DNA of 33,444 nt from a virus: IMG/VR virus record IMGVR_UViG_3300009684_000009, positions 1 through 33,444 of that record; one strand, 5' to 3'. The notes under the pieces are model-generated. The model was not told where the DNA came from and did not search any database. It saw only the letters and a program-made list of their open reading frames with translations. Positions 13,915 through 21,049 of the stretch are shown in pieces. Position 1 is the stretch's first letter; the number at the start of each line of letters is the position of its first letter. The position numbers were made by a program, and so were the translations under genes.

Positions 13915-14268
13915 ATGGCAAGAATCTCGACAACTGAGGCCAACCAAGCCCTGTCAACAACAGGTTGGAGTTATGTCTCATTGCACACTGCTGATCCAGG
14001 AACAACGGGCGCTTCAGAAGTAACTGGCGGCACTTATGCTCGCGTTGCTGCTACTTGGAACACTCCTTCATCGGGATCAGTTACCAACTCAGGCGCTCTT
14101 TCAATCAACCTGCCAGCATCAACAACCGCCTCTTACTTTGGCGTTTGGTCAGCTTCAACAGCTGGCACTTATTACATTGGCGGCGCTCTTTCTCCAAGCG
14201 TTACAACTGGCGCATCTGCCGGCGTTGTAACAATCGCATCAGGTTCACTTTCAGTTTCAGCTTCCTAA
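13915..14268 (+). CDS. Beta-rich virion protein (LHTADPG type)
   Basis: A 117-residue protein that is nearly all Ser/Thr/Ala/Gly beta strands: WSYVSLHTADPGTTGASEV, GTYARVAATWN, ASYFGVWSASTAGTYYIGG. The YVSLHTxDPG..GA.E...YAR pattern recurs in small structural proteins of many phages, usually encoded among head or tail decoration genes. AAGGAGCAATAA precedes the ATG. It is probably a capsid decoration or fibre base protein; which one cannot be told from the sequence. Confidence 0.6.
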   Translation: MARISTTEANQALSTTGWSYVSLHTADPGTTGASEVTGGTYARVAATWNTPSSGSVTNSGALSINLPASTTASYFGVWSASTAGTYYIGGALSPSVTTGASAGVVTIASGSLSVSAS

Positions 14269-14283
14269 TTTAAGGAGTAGCTA

Positions 14284-14523
14284 ATGGCAACAAATTATCC
14301 AAGTTCGCTTGATTCATTTATCAATCCAACGGCTACTGACACCCTTGATTCGGCTACTGTTCCCCATGCAGGTCAACATGACAACATCAATGATGCTGTT
14401 CTAGCAATTGAAACAGAGCTGGGAACTTTGCCTAAAGGAACATTTGCCACAGTTAAAGCTCGACTTGCAGCTGGAGATCCCGATTCAGATCAAACAGTTC
14501 TTTCCACACAAGTTTTCGGATAG
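14284..14523 (+). CDS. Small virion/fibre-like protein
   Basis: A 79-residue protein. MATNYPSSLDSFINPTATD and the HAGQHDNINDAVLAIETELG segment match a module found at the N-terminus of phage fibre and tail proteins, where it tends to precede a trimeric shaft. Here it stands alone and ends soon after (SDQTVLSTQVFG). AAGGAGTAGCTA lies before the ATG. It may be an adaptor that attaches one of the neighbouring beta-rich proteins to the head. Confidence 0.6.
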   Translation: MATNYPSSLDSFINPTATDTLDSATVPHAGQHDNINDAVLAIETELGTLPKGTFATVKARLAAGDPDSDQTVLSTQVFG

Positions 14524-14532
14524 GAATAACAA

Positions 14533-14895
14533 ATGGCAACTTTTACAAAAACACTACTTAGCGGTTCAACACAAGGGCAACCAATCACGGTAGTTCAAAC
14601 TGCCTCAACTGGTACAACAATTCACGCAACAGGAACTTCATCAGCAACTATTGACGAAGTTTGGCTATACGCAAACAACACTTCAACTTCGCCTGTTGTA
14701 TTAACAGTTCAATTTGGTGGCACTGGTTCAGTGCAACACGCAAAACCAATTACTCTTTCACCACAATCAGGTGACGTTCTTATTGTTGCTGGTTTGCCTT
14801 TAACTGGTACAGGTTCAGCTGCAAACACAGTTTATGCTTTTGCTGCTACTGCCTCAGTTATTACAATTTCAGGTTATGTAAACAGGATTTCATAG
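14533..14895 (+). CDS. Beta-sandwich virion protein
   Basis: A 120-residue Thr/Ser/Val-rich protein with alternating strands (TTIHATGTSSATIDEVWLYA, SPVVLTVQFGG, GDVLIVAGLPL, VITISGYVNRIS). The layout is that of small phage beta-sandwich proteins on capsid or fibre. A similar but shorter protein is encoded at 26213. The stop shares one base with the GTG start of the next gene. Confidence 0.55.
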   Translation: MATFTKTLLSGSTQGQPITVVQTASTGTTIHATGTSSATIDEVWLYANNTSTSPVVLTVQFGGTGSVQHAKPITLSPQSGDVLIVAGLPLTGTGSAANTVYAFAATASVITISGYVNRIS

Positions 14896-15839
14896 TGGCT
14901 AATTCAAATCGCAGAGGGCAATCAGGTGTATCAGTAAGAACTGGAATGACTGGTTCTAATGTCACACCATTTGCTAACACTTCGGCAATTTTGCCATACG
15001 GTTTATTTTTACAACAAACAAAAAATGCGGGCGATACATCAGTCACAATTCCTGCTGGCATCACTTGGGTTTATGCAATTTGTGTAGGTGGTGGTGGTTC
15101 AGCAAACCTTTCAGGCGGTGGCGCCGGAGGTGTTGCTTGGGGTTGGACTCTAGCTAACGCGACTTGCGTTGTTGGTACTGCTGGTAATTACACACGTTAT
15201 GGAAACATTATTGCTGGCGGTGGTCCAACTGGTTCAGGAGTTGGCGGAAATACTGGTACTGGTGGTTCTCTTGGTAGCGGTGGCGGTGGCGCATCGGGTG
15301 GTGGCACTAGTGGATACAACGGCAACGGCGGTGCAGGTTCAACAAATTATTGGGGTATACCTGCTTCTGGAGCAGCATCTACTACTTTGCCAAACGGCGG
15401 TATTGGTGCGGGCGGTTCAGGCGGTACTGGTGTAGGTTCATTAGGAACTTCAACCATTACTGCTGGAAATGGTGGAGATGGCATCTCTGGTGGTGGCGGT
15501 GGACATAATGGTCAAACTTCTGGAACTGTTGGCGGTGGCAACGGCGGTTCAGGTTTAGTAGGTGGCGGCGCTGGTAGAGCAACAAGTTCAAGCGGTGCTC
15601 GTACAGGTGGTAATGGTGGTAACGGAATTAACATTTTAACTGGCGCATTTCTTGCTGGTGGTACTGGAACATCTGGAACTAATGCCAATGGTGCTGGTGG
15701 TGGCGGTGCTGGCATTGCTGGCGCTGGAACTGCTGCCTCTGGAACTACTGGTGGAAATGGTGGTCTAGGCGGTGGTGGCGGCGGTGGCGGTGTATCACAA
15801 GGAACTGGCGGCGCAGGAATACTTTATCTTTTCTATTAG
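14895..15839 (+). CDS. Glycine-rich virion fibre protein, copy 1
   Basis: A 314-residue protein starting at GTG (overlapping TAG). After a polar N-terminus, DTSVTIPAGITWVYAICVGG introduces the glycine-rich domain seen in many phage tail-tip or fibre proteins. From about residue 70 to 310 it is dominated by GG, GGG, GAG and GNGG runs, consistent with a polyglycine-helix bundle. It ends GGAGILYLFY. Its relatives lie at 15849 and 25046. Because this copy sits among head genes, a head-fibre or capsid-surface role is possible. Confidence 0.7.
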   Translation: MANSNRRGQSGVSVRTGMTGSNVTPFANTSAILPYGLFLQQTKNAGDTSVTIPAGITWVYAICVGGGGSANLSGGGAGGVAWGWTLANATCVVGTAGNYTRYGNIIAGGGPTGSGVGGNTGTGGSLGSGGGGASGGGTSGYNGNGGAGSTNYWGIPASGAASTTLPNGGIGAGGSGGTGVGSLGTSTITAGNGGDGISGGGGGHNGQTSGTVGGGNGGSGLVGGGAGRATSSSGARTGGNGGNGINILTGAFLAGGTGTSGTNANGAGGGGAGIAGAGTAASGTTGGNGGLGGGGGGGGVSQGTGGAGILYLFY

Positions 15840-15848
15840 GAGCAAACA

Positions 15849-16682
15849 ATGAGTGTAAACATTTATCAAAATTCATCATTTAGTGATGTTCCTTACGCAC
15901 TCAAATTGCGACAAACTATTACTGCCACAACTTCATCTGTTGTAATTCCAACTGGTATTCAAAGAGTTTATGCAGTTGTTATTGGTGCAGGTGGAGCTGG
16001 CTCAACACAAACCACAGGCGGCGGTGGTGGCGGTGGTGCTGGTGGATTTTCTGCTGGCTGGACTTGGATAACAACTTCGGCAACTGTTGGACTAGGTGGC
16101 ACAGGAACAACAACTTCTGCTGTTGGTGCTAACGGTGGTTCAAGTATTTATGGAATGGTTCTTGCTGGTGGTGGTTCAGGTGGATTAAACTCAACAGTTG
16201 GTGGAGCAGGTGGTGGAGCAACAATTCCCACTGGTTCAACATCAACAGTTTCTTACACAGGCGCTCCTGCTGCTAGTGCAAATGGAACTGGTTATGCCGC
16301 TGGTGGTGGTTCCGCTGCTATTGGTGGCGTTGGCGTTTCATCAGGTGGCGGAGCAGGGATAGCAACTGCAACAGGAACGCAGACTGCTTTTGCTGGTGGT
16401 CGAGGTTTGATTACAGGCGGTGGTGGAGCAGCAGGAACAGCAGGTGTTGGCACAGGTGGTGCTGGCGGCACTGGTGATTTTTTTGCTGGTGGCGCTGGTT
16501 CAACTGGTACTGGCACATCTTTTGGTGGCGGCGGTGGTGGAGCAGGATATTTAGCAGATGGTTCTGCTGCTTCTGGTAACGCTGGCGGTAATGGTGGCTC
16601 TGGTGGCGGTGGTGGTGGTGCTGGTTCAACACTAGGCAAGGCTGGCAATGGTGGCGATGGAGCAATTCTACTTTACTACTAG
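15849..16682 (+). CDS. Glycine-rich virion fibre protein, copy 2
   Basis: A 277-residue paralogue of the preceding gene. The N-terminal segment TTSSVVIPTGIQRVYAVVIG matches the IPAGITWVYAICVG segment of copy 1, and the two share the ending (G-A-G-I-L-Y-L-F-Y and G-D-G-A-I-L-L-Y-Y). The body is again Gly/Ala/Thr-rich. AGGAGCAAAC lies before the ATG. Two adjacent diverged copies suggest duplication followed by selection for a variable surface, as with adhesins. Confidence 0.7.
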   Translation: MSVNIYQNSSFSDVPYALKLRQTITATTSSVVIPTGIQRVYAVVIGAGGAGSTQTTGGGGGGGAGGFSAGWTWITTSATVGLGGTGTTTSAVGANGGSSIYGMVLAGGGSGGLNSTVGGAGGGATIPTGSTSTVSYTGAPAASANGTGYAAGGGSAAIGGVGVSSGGGAGIATATGTQTAFAGGRGLITGGGGAAGTAGVGTGGAGGTGDFFAGGAGSTGTGTSFGGGGGGAGYLADGSAASGNAGGNGGSGGGGGGAGSTLGKAGNGGDGAILLYY

Positions 16683-16690
16683 GAGCAAAA

Positions 16691-16846
16691 ATGACTACAA
16701 GATATGAATACAAATCAACTTGTTGCGGTACAGATTACAGCGAAACGCGCAACGAATCCGATCCACAGATTTACACAACTTGCGTTCAATGCGGTCAAGG
16801 CACTTATGAGCTAATCAATGAAACCAAGTTAGAGGATTCAATTTAG
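16691..16846 (+). CDS. 51-residue zinc-ribbon protein
   Basis: MTTRYEYKSTCCGTDYSETR, then TTCVQCGQG near residue 30 and an acidic end. CC plus CVQC gives a possible four-cysteine zinc site. AGGAGCAAAA precedes the ATG, the same ribosome site as its structural neighbours. A zinc ribbon inside a head-fibre block is unusual; it could be a minor structural clip or an unrelated small regulator. Confidence 0.6.
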   Translation: MTTRYEYKSTCCGTDYSETRNESDPQIYTTCVQCGQGTYELINETKLEDSI

Positions 16847-16864
16847 TAACAAGGAGAAGCGTTG

Positions 16865-17686
16865 ATGGCAATATACAATGAAAGCATTGTTTACAACGCA
16901 GTTGGTGTTGCCTATAACGCCGCCGGTCAAACTGGCTCAGGATCAATCAGCCTTGTAGCAACTGCAACCGTTTCGCTTTCTTTTTCTACAACAGGTTCAG
17001 GCGCAATCAGCCTTGTTGGTTCAGGAGTTACTTCTTTTCCTACAACAGGATCAGGCTCAATCAGCCTTGTTGGTTCAGCTACCACATCTCTTGCCACAAC
17101 AGGATCAGGCTCAATCAGTCTTGTTGCAACTGCAACCGATTCAATTAAATTTGCTACAACAGGTTCAAGTTCAATCAGCATTGTTGGTTCAGCTGCTACT
17201 TCTTTGCCAACAACAGGTTCAGGCGCAATTAGCGTTGTTGGTTCAGCTGCTACATCTTTTGGAACAACAGGATCAGGCTCAATCAGTCTTGTAGGTTCAG
17301 CAAATACAACTTTTGCTTATTCAAGTTTTGGATCAGGCTCAATCAGCCTTGTTGCATCTGGAACCGTTTCAAAAATCAGTTTTGCCACAACAGGTTCAGG
17401 AGCAATCAGCCTGGTAGCAACTGCAACTGACAATCTCTACTTTGCCACATCAGCTTCGGGTTTGATTTCTCTTACTGCTTTGGGATATGCCTACACCGGC
17501 GGCGCTTCAATGAATAACCAGTTCCGAACTGGCGCATCTATTGTTGAAAGAATCAGAGTTGGGGCTACAATGAATCCGAATAAGAATTTAAGAGTTGGGT
17601 CAACAATTGTTTTAAGACCCCGAATCGGTTCGCTAATCAGCAATCGTGAACGCGCCACTTCTACCATCACAAGGAGATCTCGATGA
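16865..17686 (+). CDS. Repeat-built virion protein (TGSGSISLV repeats)
   Basis: A 273-residue protein. After a short N-terminus (MAIYNESIVYNAVGVAYNAA), about ten repeats of 18-21 residues follow, each built as TGSGSISLVGSA-x-TSF-x-T. This suits a beta-solenoid or stacked beta-hairpin shaft. The last about 70 residues are different and basic, with three RVGA/RVGS-like turns (IRVGATMN, LRVGSTIV, RIGSLIS), probably an attachment domain. The ATG at 16865 was chosen over the TTG at 16862 because of its spacing to AAGGAGA. The stop overlaps the connector gene. Confidence 0.6.
   Translation: MAIYNESIVYNAVGVAYNAAGQTGSGSISLVATATVSLSFSTTGSGAISLVGSGVTSFPTTGSGSISLVGSATTSLATTGSGSISLVATATDSIKFATTGSSSISIVGSAATSLPTTGSGAISVVGSAATSFGTTGSGSISLVGSANTTFAYSSFGSGSISLVASGTVSKISFATTGSGAISLVATATDNLYFATSASGLISLTALGYAYTGGASMNNQFRTGASIVERIRVGATMNPNKNLRVGSTIVLRPRIGSLISNRERATSTITRRSR
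16931..17490 (+). repeat. About ten coding tandem repeats, 54-63 bp each
   Basis: Units such as ACAACAGGATCAGGCTCAAT followed by CAGCCTTGTTGGTTC recur with few changes; each unit encodes TGSG(S/A)ISLV and a variable tail. Some neighbouring units are nearly identical in DNA, so recombination could add or remove repeats. Confidence 0.75.
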
Positions 17687-18525
17687 CTTATGACTTAGGA
17701 GATGTTATTCCGCTTGGAATAACCATCACTGATTCAACTGGCGCAAATGCCAATGCTTCGGCGGTCACTTGCACAATTACCCTTCCAGACGGAACCACCT
17801 CAACGGGTTCGGTGACAAATCCTTCAACTGGACTTTACAATTGCGACTTTTCCCCGACTCAAACAGGCCGCCATGCGGTTAGATGGCTTGCTACTGGAAC
17901 AAACGCCTCAGCTTATACCGATGAATTTACAGTTCGAGATTATGCCGACCTTGGCATTGTCGGGCTTGATGAGGTTAAGGCTCACTTGAACATTCCAACC
18001 ACAGACACAACTTTGGATGAGGAATTGCGCCGATTCATTGATGCGGCAACCGACTTGGCTGAAACTTATGTCGGACAGGTTCTAGGTCGCAGAACTTTCA
18101 CCAGCGAACTTTATGACGGCGGCACTGAATTCATTCGCATTCGCAATCCAAAAGCAATTTCCGTTACTTCGGTTTATGAAAATGACGCTTTGGTATCGGC
18201 AAGCAATTATGTCCTTGACTACACAGGACAACGCCTCTATCGAATTGGCTCAGGCACACTTTATGCCACTAATTCTTATGGTTACTGGGTGCAGGGAATG
18301 AATAACATTTCCATCACCTATGTCGCTGGCTATGTCAATCCTCCAATGGCTGCTCGCCAAGGCGTTCTTGAGATCATTCGTCATCTATGGCAGACACAGC
18401 GCGGTTCAATGAGCGTGATGGGTCGCTCACTTGGCGGCGATGAGCTTTACACAACACCGACTTATTCCTTGCCACGCAGAGCGATGGAACTTCTTGACCC
18501 AACTAGCTTCCCTGGCATCGCATGA
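17683..18525 (+). CDS. Head-tail connector (gp6-like) with N-terminal Ig-like domain
   Basis: A 280-residue protein. Residues 1-90 form an Ig/BppU-like beta domain (GDVIPLGITITDSTGANANA, GLYNCDFSPTQTGRHAVRW). From about 95 it is a typical connector: LDEVKAHLNIPTTDTTLDEE, FIDAATDLAETYVGQVLGRR, a beta insert with RIRNPKAISVTSVYEN, and AARQGVLEIIRHLWQTQRGS near the end. Connectors of this family dock below the portal; they are usually about 100-200 residues, so the N-terminal domain is an addition that might point outward as a collar decoration. Confidence 0.75.
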   Translation: MTYDLGDVIPLGITITDSTGANANASAVTCTITLPDGTTSTGSVTNPSTGLYNCDFSPTQTGRHAVRWLATGTNASAYTDEFTVRDYADLGIVGLDEVKAHLNIPTTDTTLDEELRRFIDAATDLAETYVGQVLGRRTFTSELYDGGTEFIRIRNPKAISVTSVYENDALVSASNYVLDYTGQRLYRIGSGTLYATNSYGYWVQGMNNISITYVAGYVNPPMAARQGVLEIIRHLWQTQRGSMSVMGRSLGGDELYTTPTYSLPRRAMELLDPTSFPGIA

Positions 18526-18983
18526 CAGTTTCAATGGCATTCCCAACGATGGTCAACAAGATCATCACAGCCCTGGGCGCAGCCTCATCCTTGACCGGCA
18601 TAAGAATCTTTGACGGCGCTGAAGTTGATTTCTCCTATCCAGGAGATGCAATCGCCATTGGCCACGATGGTTCATTTGGCGATTCTGAAATGCAGGTTGG
18701 CAACATCCAAGACACGCCATTTGCCTTCACAGACTTGCATGAGGAATCAGGAACGATTTCCTGCTCATTATGGTCGCAAGATGGAACAACTGACATTGCA
18801 TCTCGCAGAACTAGGGCATTTGCAGTTTTAAGCGCAATTGACACAGTTATTCGATCAAATTCAACATTTGACGGAACTTGCCTTTACGCAATCCTTACCG
18901 CAAACACAGTCAACTATCGCCAAACTGATATGGGAGTCGCGGTTGTCCTTGACTTTACTATCAGCTACCAAGCCCAGTCATAA
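18522..18983 (+). CDS. Neck / tail-terminator-like protein
   Basis: A 153-residue protein. The helix MAFPTMVNKIITALGAASSL precedes strands (RIFDGAEVDFSYPGDAIAIG, FAFTDLHEESGTISCSLWSQ), then SRRTRAFAVLSAIDTVIRS and the final VAVVLDFTISYQAQS. This helix-strand order with an IDTVIRS helix and a closing beta strand is usual for neck or tail-terminator proteins placed between connector and tail tube. The ATG overlaps the connector stop; an ATG four codons on is an alternative start. Confidence 0.6.
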   Translation: MTVSMAFPTMVNKIITALGAASSLTGIRIFDGAEVDFSYPGDAIAIGHDGSFGDSEMQVGNIQDTPFAFTDLHEESGTISCSLWSQDGTTDIASRRTRAFAVLSAIDTVIRSNSTFDGTCLYAILTANTVNYRQTDMGVAVVLDFTISYQAQS

Positions 18984-18993
18984 GGAGAAACAA

Positions 18994-19224
18994 ATGGCTT
19001 ATACAATCATCAGCAATCGCCTTGACTGCAAGAAAGTTGAAGGCGATTCAATTACAGACAAAGAATTGCTTGAGATGGGTGCAAACATTGAAGCACTCAT
19101 TGAAGGCGGTCACATCTTGGGGGATGCGACAAAAGCAAGTTCAACAGAAACCTCAAACGAAACTGCCGCGCCAGTGGTAGAATCAACATCAGCAATCTCT
19201 GAAGGAGCAACCATCAATGGCTAA
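18994..19224 (+). CDS. Small protein upstream of the tail tube
   Basis: A 76-residue protein: residues 1-45 (AYTIISNRLDCKKVEGDSIT, LLEMGANIEALIEGGHI) look folded, and the rest is a Thr/Ser/Glu-rich tail. AAGGAGA precedes the ATG at 18994, and its stop overlaps the next ATG by 8 bases. Similar small proteins with a disordered C-terminus occur before tail tube genes; function unknown. Confidence 0.6.
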   Translation: MAYTIISNRLDCKKVEGDSITDKELLEMGANIEALIEGGHILGDATKASSTETSNETAAPVVESTSAISEGATING

Positions 19225-19624
19225 AATAGTCCTAACAGATGCAAAAGTGACGATCAACTCAGTCAATCTCTCTGATCATATCAATAGCATCACTCTTGAA
19301 ACAAAAGACGATATTGTCGAGACCACTGCATTTGGATCAACAGCCAAAACACGCGTTGCCGGACTTGTTGACAATTCAGTGACTTTTGACTTTATGCAAG
19401 ACTTTGCAGCAGCAAATGTTGAAGCAACAATCTATCCGTTGCTTGGATCAACAACCACAATTGTTGTTCAACCAACTTCATCTGCTGTCGGCACAACAAA
19501 TCCAACATACACATTCACCGCGCTCATCTCAGAGTGGTCACCTCTTAAGGGTGGAATTGGTCAGTTAGCAACCGCATCGGTTACTTGGCCAATTAGCGGA
19601 TCTATTACAAAGGCGGTTGCATAA
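19217..19624 (+). CDS. Major tail tube protein, copy 1
   Basis: A 135-residue beta-rich protein. KIVLTDAKVTINSVNLSDHI, TLETKDDIVETTAFGSTAKT, NVEATIYPLLG and ISEWSPLKGGIGQLATASVT are typical of short siphophage tail tube proteins of actinophages, which stack as hexamer rings. It is followed with one-base overlap (TAATG) by a close relative of the same length. Both copies share the same fold and ends, so one may be the main tube and the other a minor or alternative subunit. Confidence 0.8.
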   Translation: MAKIVLTDAKVTINSVNLSDHINSITLETKDDIVETTAFGSTAKTRVAGLVDNSVTFDFMQDFAAANVEATIYPLLGSTTTIVVQPTSSAVGTTNPTYTFTALISEWSPLKGGIGQLATASVTWPISGSITKAVA

Positions 19625-20031
19625 TGGCAAAGCTAGTCCTCACAAACCCATCAATCACAATCGGTTCAACCGATCTTTCGTCATATATCACAAGCGTAAC
19701 GCTTGACACAAAATATGACATTGTTGAAACCACATCATTTGGCTCAACAGCCAAGACTAGAGTTGCCGGACTTGCTGACAATTCCGTAACTCTTGACTTC
19801 TTGCAGGACTTTTCGGCATCAGCTGTTGAAGCAACAATTTATCCGTTGCTTGGAACTAGCACCTCAATTGTCATCAAGCCAGTTGCAACAACAACCACAA
19901 CAACGAATCCGACATATACGGTTTCAGCGATTGTTTCTGAATGGTCACCACTTAAGGGTGGAATCGGTCAGTTAGCAACAGCATCAGTCACATGGCCTGT
20001 TTCAGGCACAATTGCAAAAGCAACTTCATAA
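19624..20031 (+). CDS. Major tail tube protein, copy 2
   Basis: A 135-residue paralogue of the previous gene, same length and collinear without gaps. It shares KTRVAGL-x-DNSVT-x-DF, VEATIYPLLG and SEWSPLKGGIGQLATASVTW. Differences cluster in the strand after PLLG (STSIVIKPVATTTT against STTTIVVQPTSSAV), likely a surface-exposed part. The DNA of the two copies differs at many third positions, so the duplication is old and both copies are kept under selection. Confidence 0.8.
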   Translation: MAKLVLTNPSITIGSTDLSSYITSVTLDTKYDIVETTSFGSTAKTRVAGLADNSVTLDFLQDFSASAVEATIYPLLGTSTSIVIKPVATTTTTTNPTYTVSAIVSEWSPLKGGIGQLATASVTWPVSGTIAKATS

Positions 20032-20059
20032 TAACAACTAAGAAAGCAGGGGTTAAAAC

Positions 20060-20338
20060 ATGGATGGATTATCCGTCAAAATCAATCTAGTTGAAGGAAC
20101 TGAACACACCTTTTCCTTACGGCCAAGAGTAATTGTTGAATTTGAACAGAAATTCAACAAAGGCTTGGGTAAGTTGATCGGAGATGAGCAAAAACTTGAA
20201 CATCTCTACTATCTTGCCTGGGCATCGCTCAAAGCCAATGGAATCGTAGTTAAGCCATTTGGTGCAGATTTTCTTGACACTTTGAAATCAGTTGAGTTGG
20301 TCGTTGACCCTTCCTTAGAATCCACCGAGACAGCCTGA
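20060..20338 (+). CDS. Tail assembly chaperone, short form (gpG-like)
   Basis: A 92-residue protein binding the tape measure during tail assembly. It starts MDGLSVKINLVEGTEHTFSL and continues with FEQKFNKGLGKLIGDEQKLE, LYYLAWASLKANG and VELVVDPSLES. Its place between tail tube and tape measure and the second frame that follows match the lambda G/GT arrangement. AGCAGGGGTTA precedes the ATG. A -1 shift near the end would extend it into 20308-20466. Confidence 0.85.
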   Translation: MDGLSVKINLVEGTEHTFSLRPRVIVEFEQKFNKGLGKLIGDEQKLEHLYYLAWASLKANGIVVKPFGADFLDTLKSVELVVDPSLESTETA

Positions 20339-20466
20339 CCTATTCAATAGCAGCTCTCTCGGTGGAGACAGGAATTCCACCTAATGAATGGCTTGATGCT
20401 CCAGACGGAATTCTGGAAGCAACTTATGCCTACTTGAAAGAAAAGAATAGAAGGCGAGAACAGTAA
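20308..20466 (+). CDS. Tail assembly chaperone, frameshift extension (T part)
   Basis: The -1 frame is open from 20308 to the TAA at 20464-20466 and reads SLTYSIAALSVETGIPPNEW, then LDAPDGILEATYAYLKEKNR, a typical T-domain (IPP-x-EW-LDAPDG). It has no good start codon, so it is probably made only as a G-T fusion. The shift must occur between 20308 and the zero-frame stop (20336-20338). GACCCTTCC at 20306-20314 is the best place, because the CCT (Pro) tRNA can re-pair on CCC one base back; the heptamer is not canonical, so the exact site is unsure. The stop overlaps the next ATG (TAATG). Confidence 0.8.
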   Translation, partial: PFLRIHRDSLTYSIAALSVETGIPPNEWLDAPDGILEATYAYLKEKNRRREQ

Positions 20467-21038
20467 TGATTCAAGAACGACTTGTTCTAACTGGTCTCCA
20501 TGAAACGCTTGCTGGCTTGAAAAAGTTTGACAAAGATAACTTGGCAAAATTTAACGCAGTTATCAATAAAGAACTTCGTCAAGCCAAGCAAGCGGCTCAA
20601 GCTTTAGCGGTTGAATATGCCGTTTCTAATGATGCTCCATTGCGGAATTGGAAGGCTGGATCGCAAGCTACTTCTAGCACAGCCAACAAGCGCCCATTTC
20701 CGCGTTGGGATACCGCCCAAGTTGTTCAAGGCATCAAAAGTTCAAAAGCGCAAGGCAAGGTTAGAAAAGGCGATTACACAACATCGGCTGGCGCACTTCT
20801 TAACGAATCCGCAGCTGGCAGAATCCTTGAATTAGCCGGTCGAGGAAAGCGAAAAGTAAGCACAGATCCAAGAAGCATTGCTTTCAAGAAAAACTTGCAC
20901 AATCGTTTTGGCGAAACCTCTCGCTTGATTTACAGAATTGTTGATCGCGACAGAGCTAGAATTGAAATGGCTTTCTATTATGCCCTTGAACAGGCAAAAA
21001 TAGATTTGCAAAAAGCCCTAGAATCCCAAAAGAGTTAA
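20466..21038 (+). CDS. Unknown tail-region protein
   Basis: A 190-residue basic protein. It opens with helices (GLHETLAGLKKFDKDNLAKF, INKELRQAKQAAQALAVEYA), has a middle strand and loop part (PFPRWDTAQVVQGIKSSKAQ, DYTTSAGALLNESAAGRILE), and closes with a helix FYYALEQAKIDLQKALES. The overall order resembles HK97 gp10-type neck or tail-completion proteins, but its position after the chaperone is not the usual one. Its role is therefore open; a minor tail or tail-completion factor is the best guess. Confidence 0.5.
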   Translation: MIQERLVLTGLHETLAGLKKFDKDNLAKFNAVINKELRQAKQAAQALAVEYAVSNDAPLRNWKAGSQATSSTANKRPFPRWDTAQVVQGIKSSKAQGKVRKGDYTTSAGALLNESAAGRILELAGRGKRKVSTDPRSIAFKKNLHNRFGETSRLIYRIVDRDRARIEMAFYYALEQAKIDLQKALESQKS

Positions 21039-21049
21039 AGGAGAGTTAA

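Noticed and set aside
15512-15715. Long minus-strand open frames opposite the glycine-rich genes (also 16292-16648 and 25168-25353)
   Set aside because: They are proline/alanine-rich mirror images of GGT/GGC codons; no ribosome sites, and every other gene is on the + strand.
16931-17490. CRISPR array in the repeated region
   Set aside because: Repeats are coding, in frame, without unique spacers of constant length.
18838-18993. Upstream start for the gene ending at 19224
   Set aside because: It lies inside the neck protein gene in another frame; the ATG at 18994 has AAGGAGA in front.
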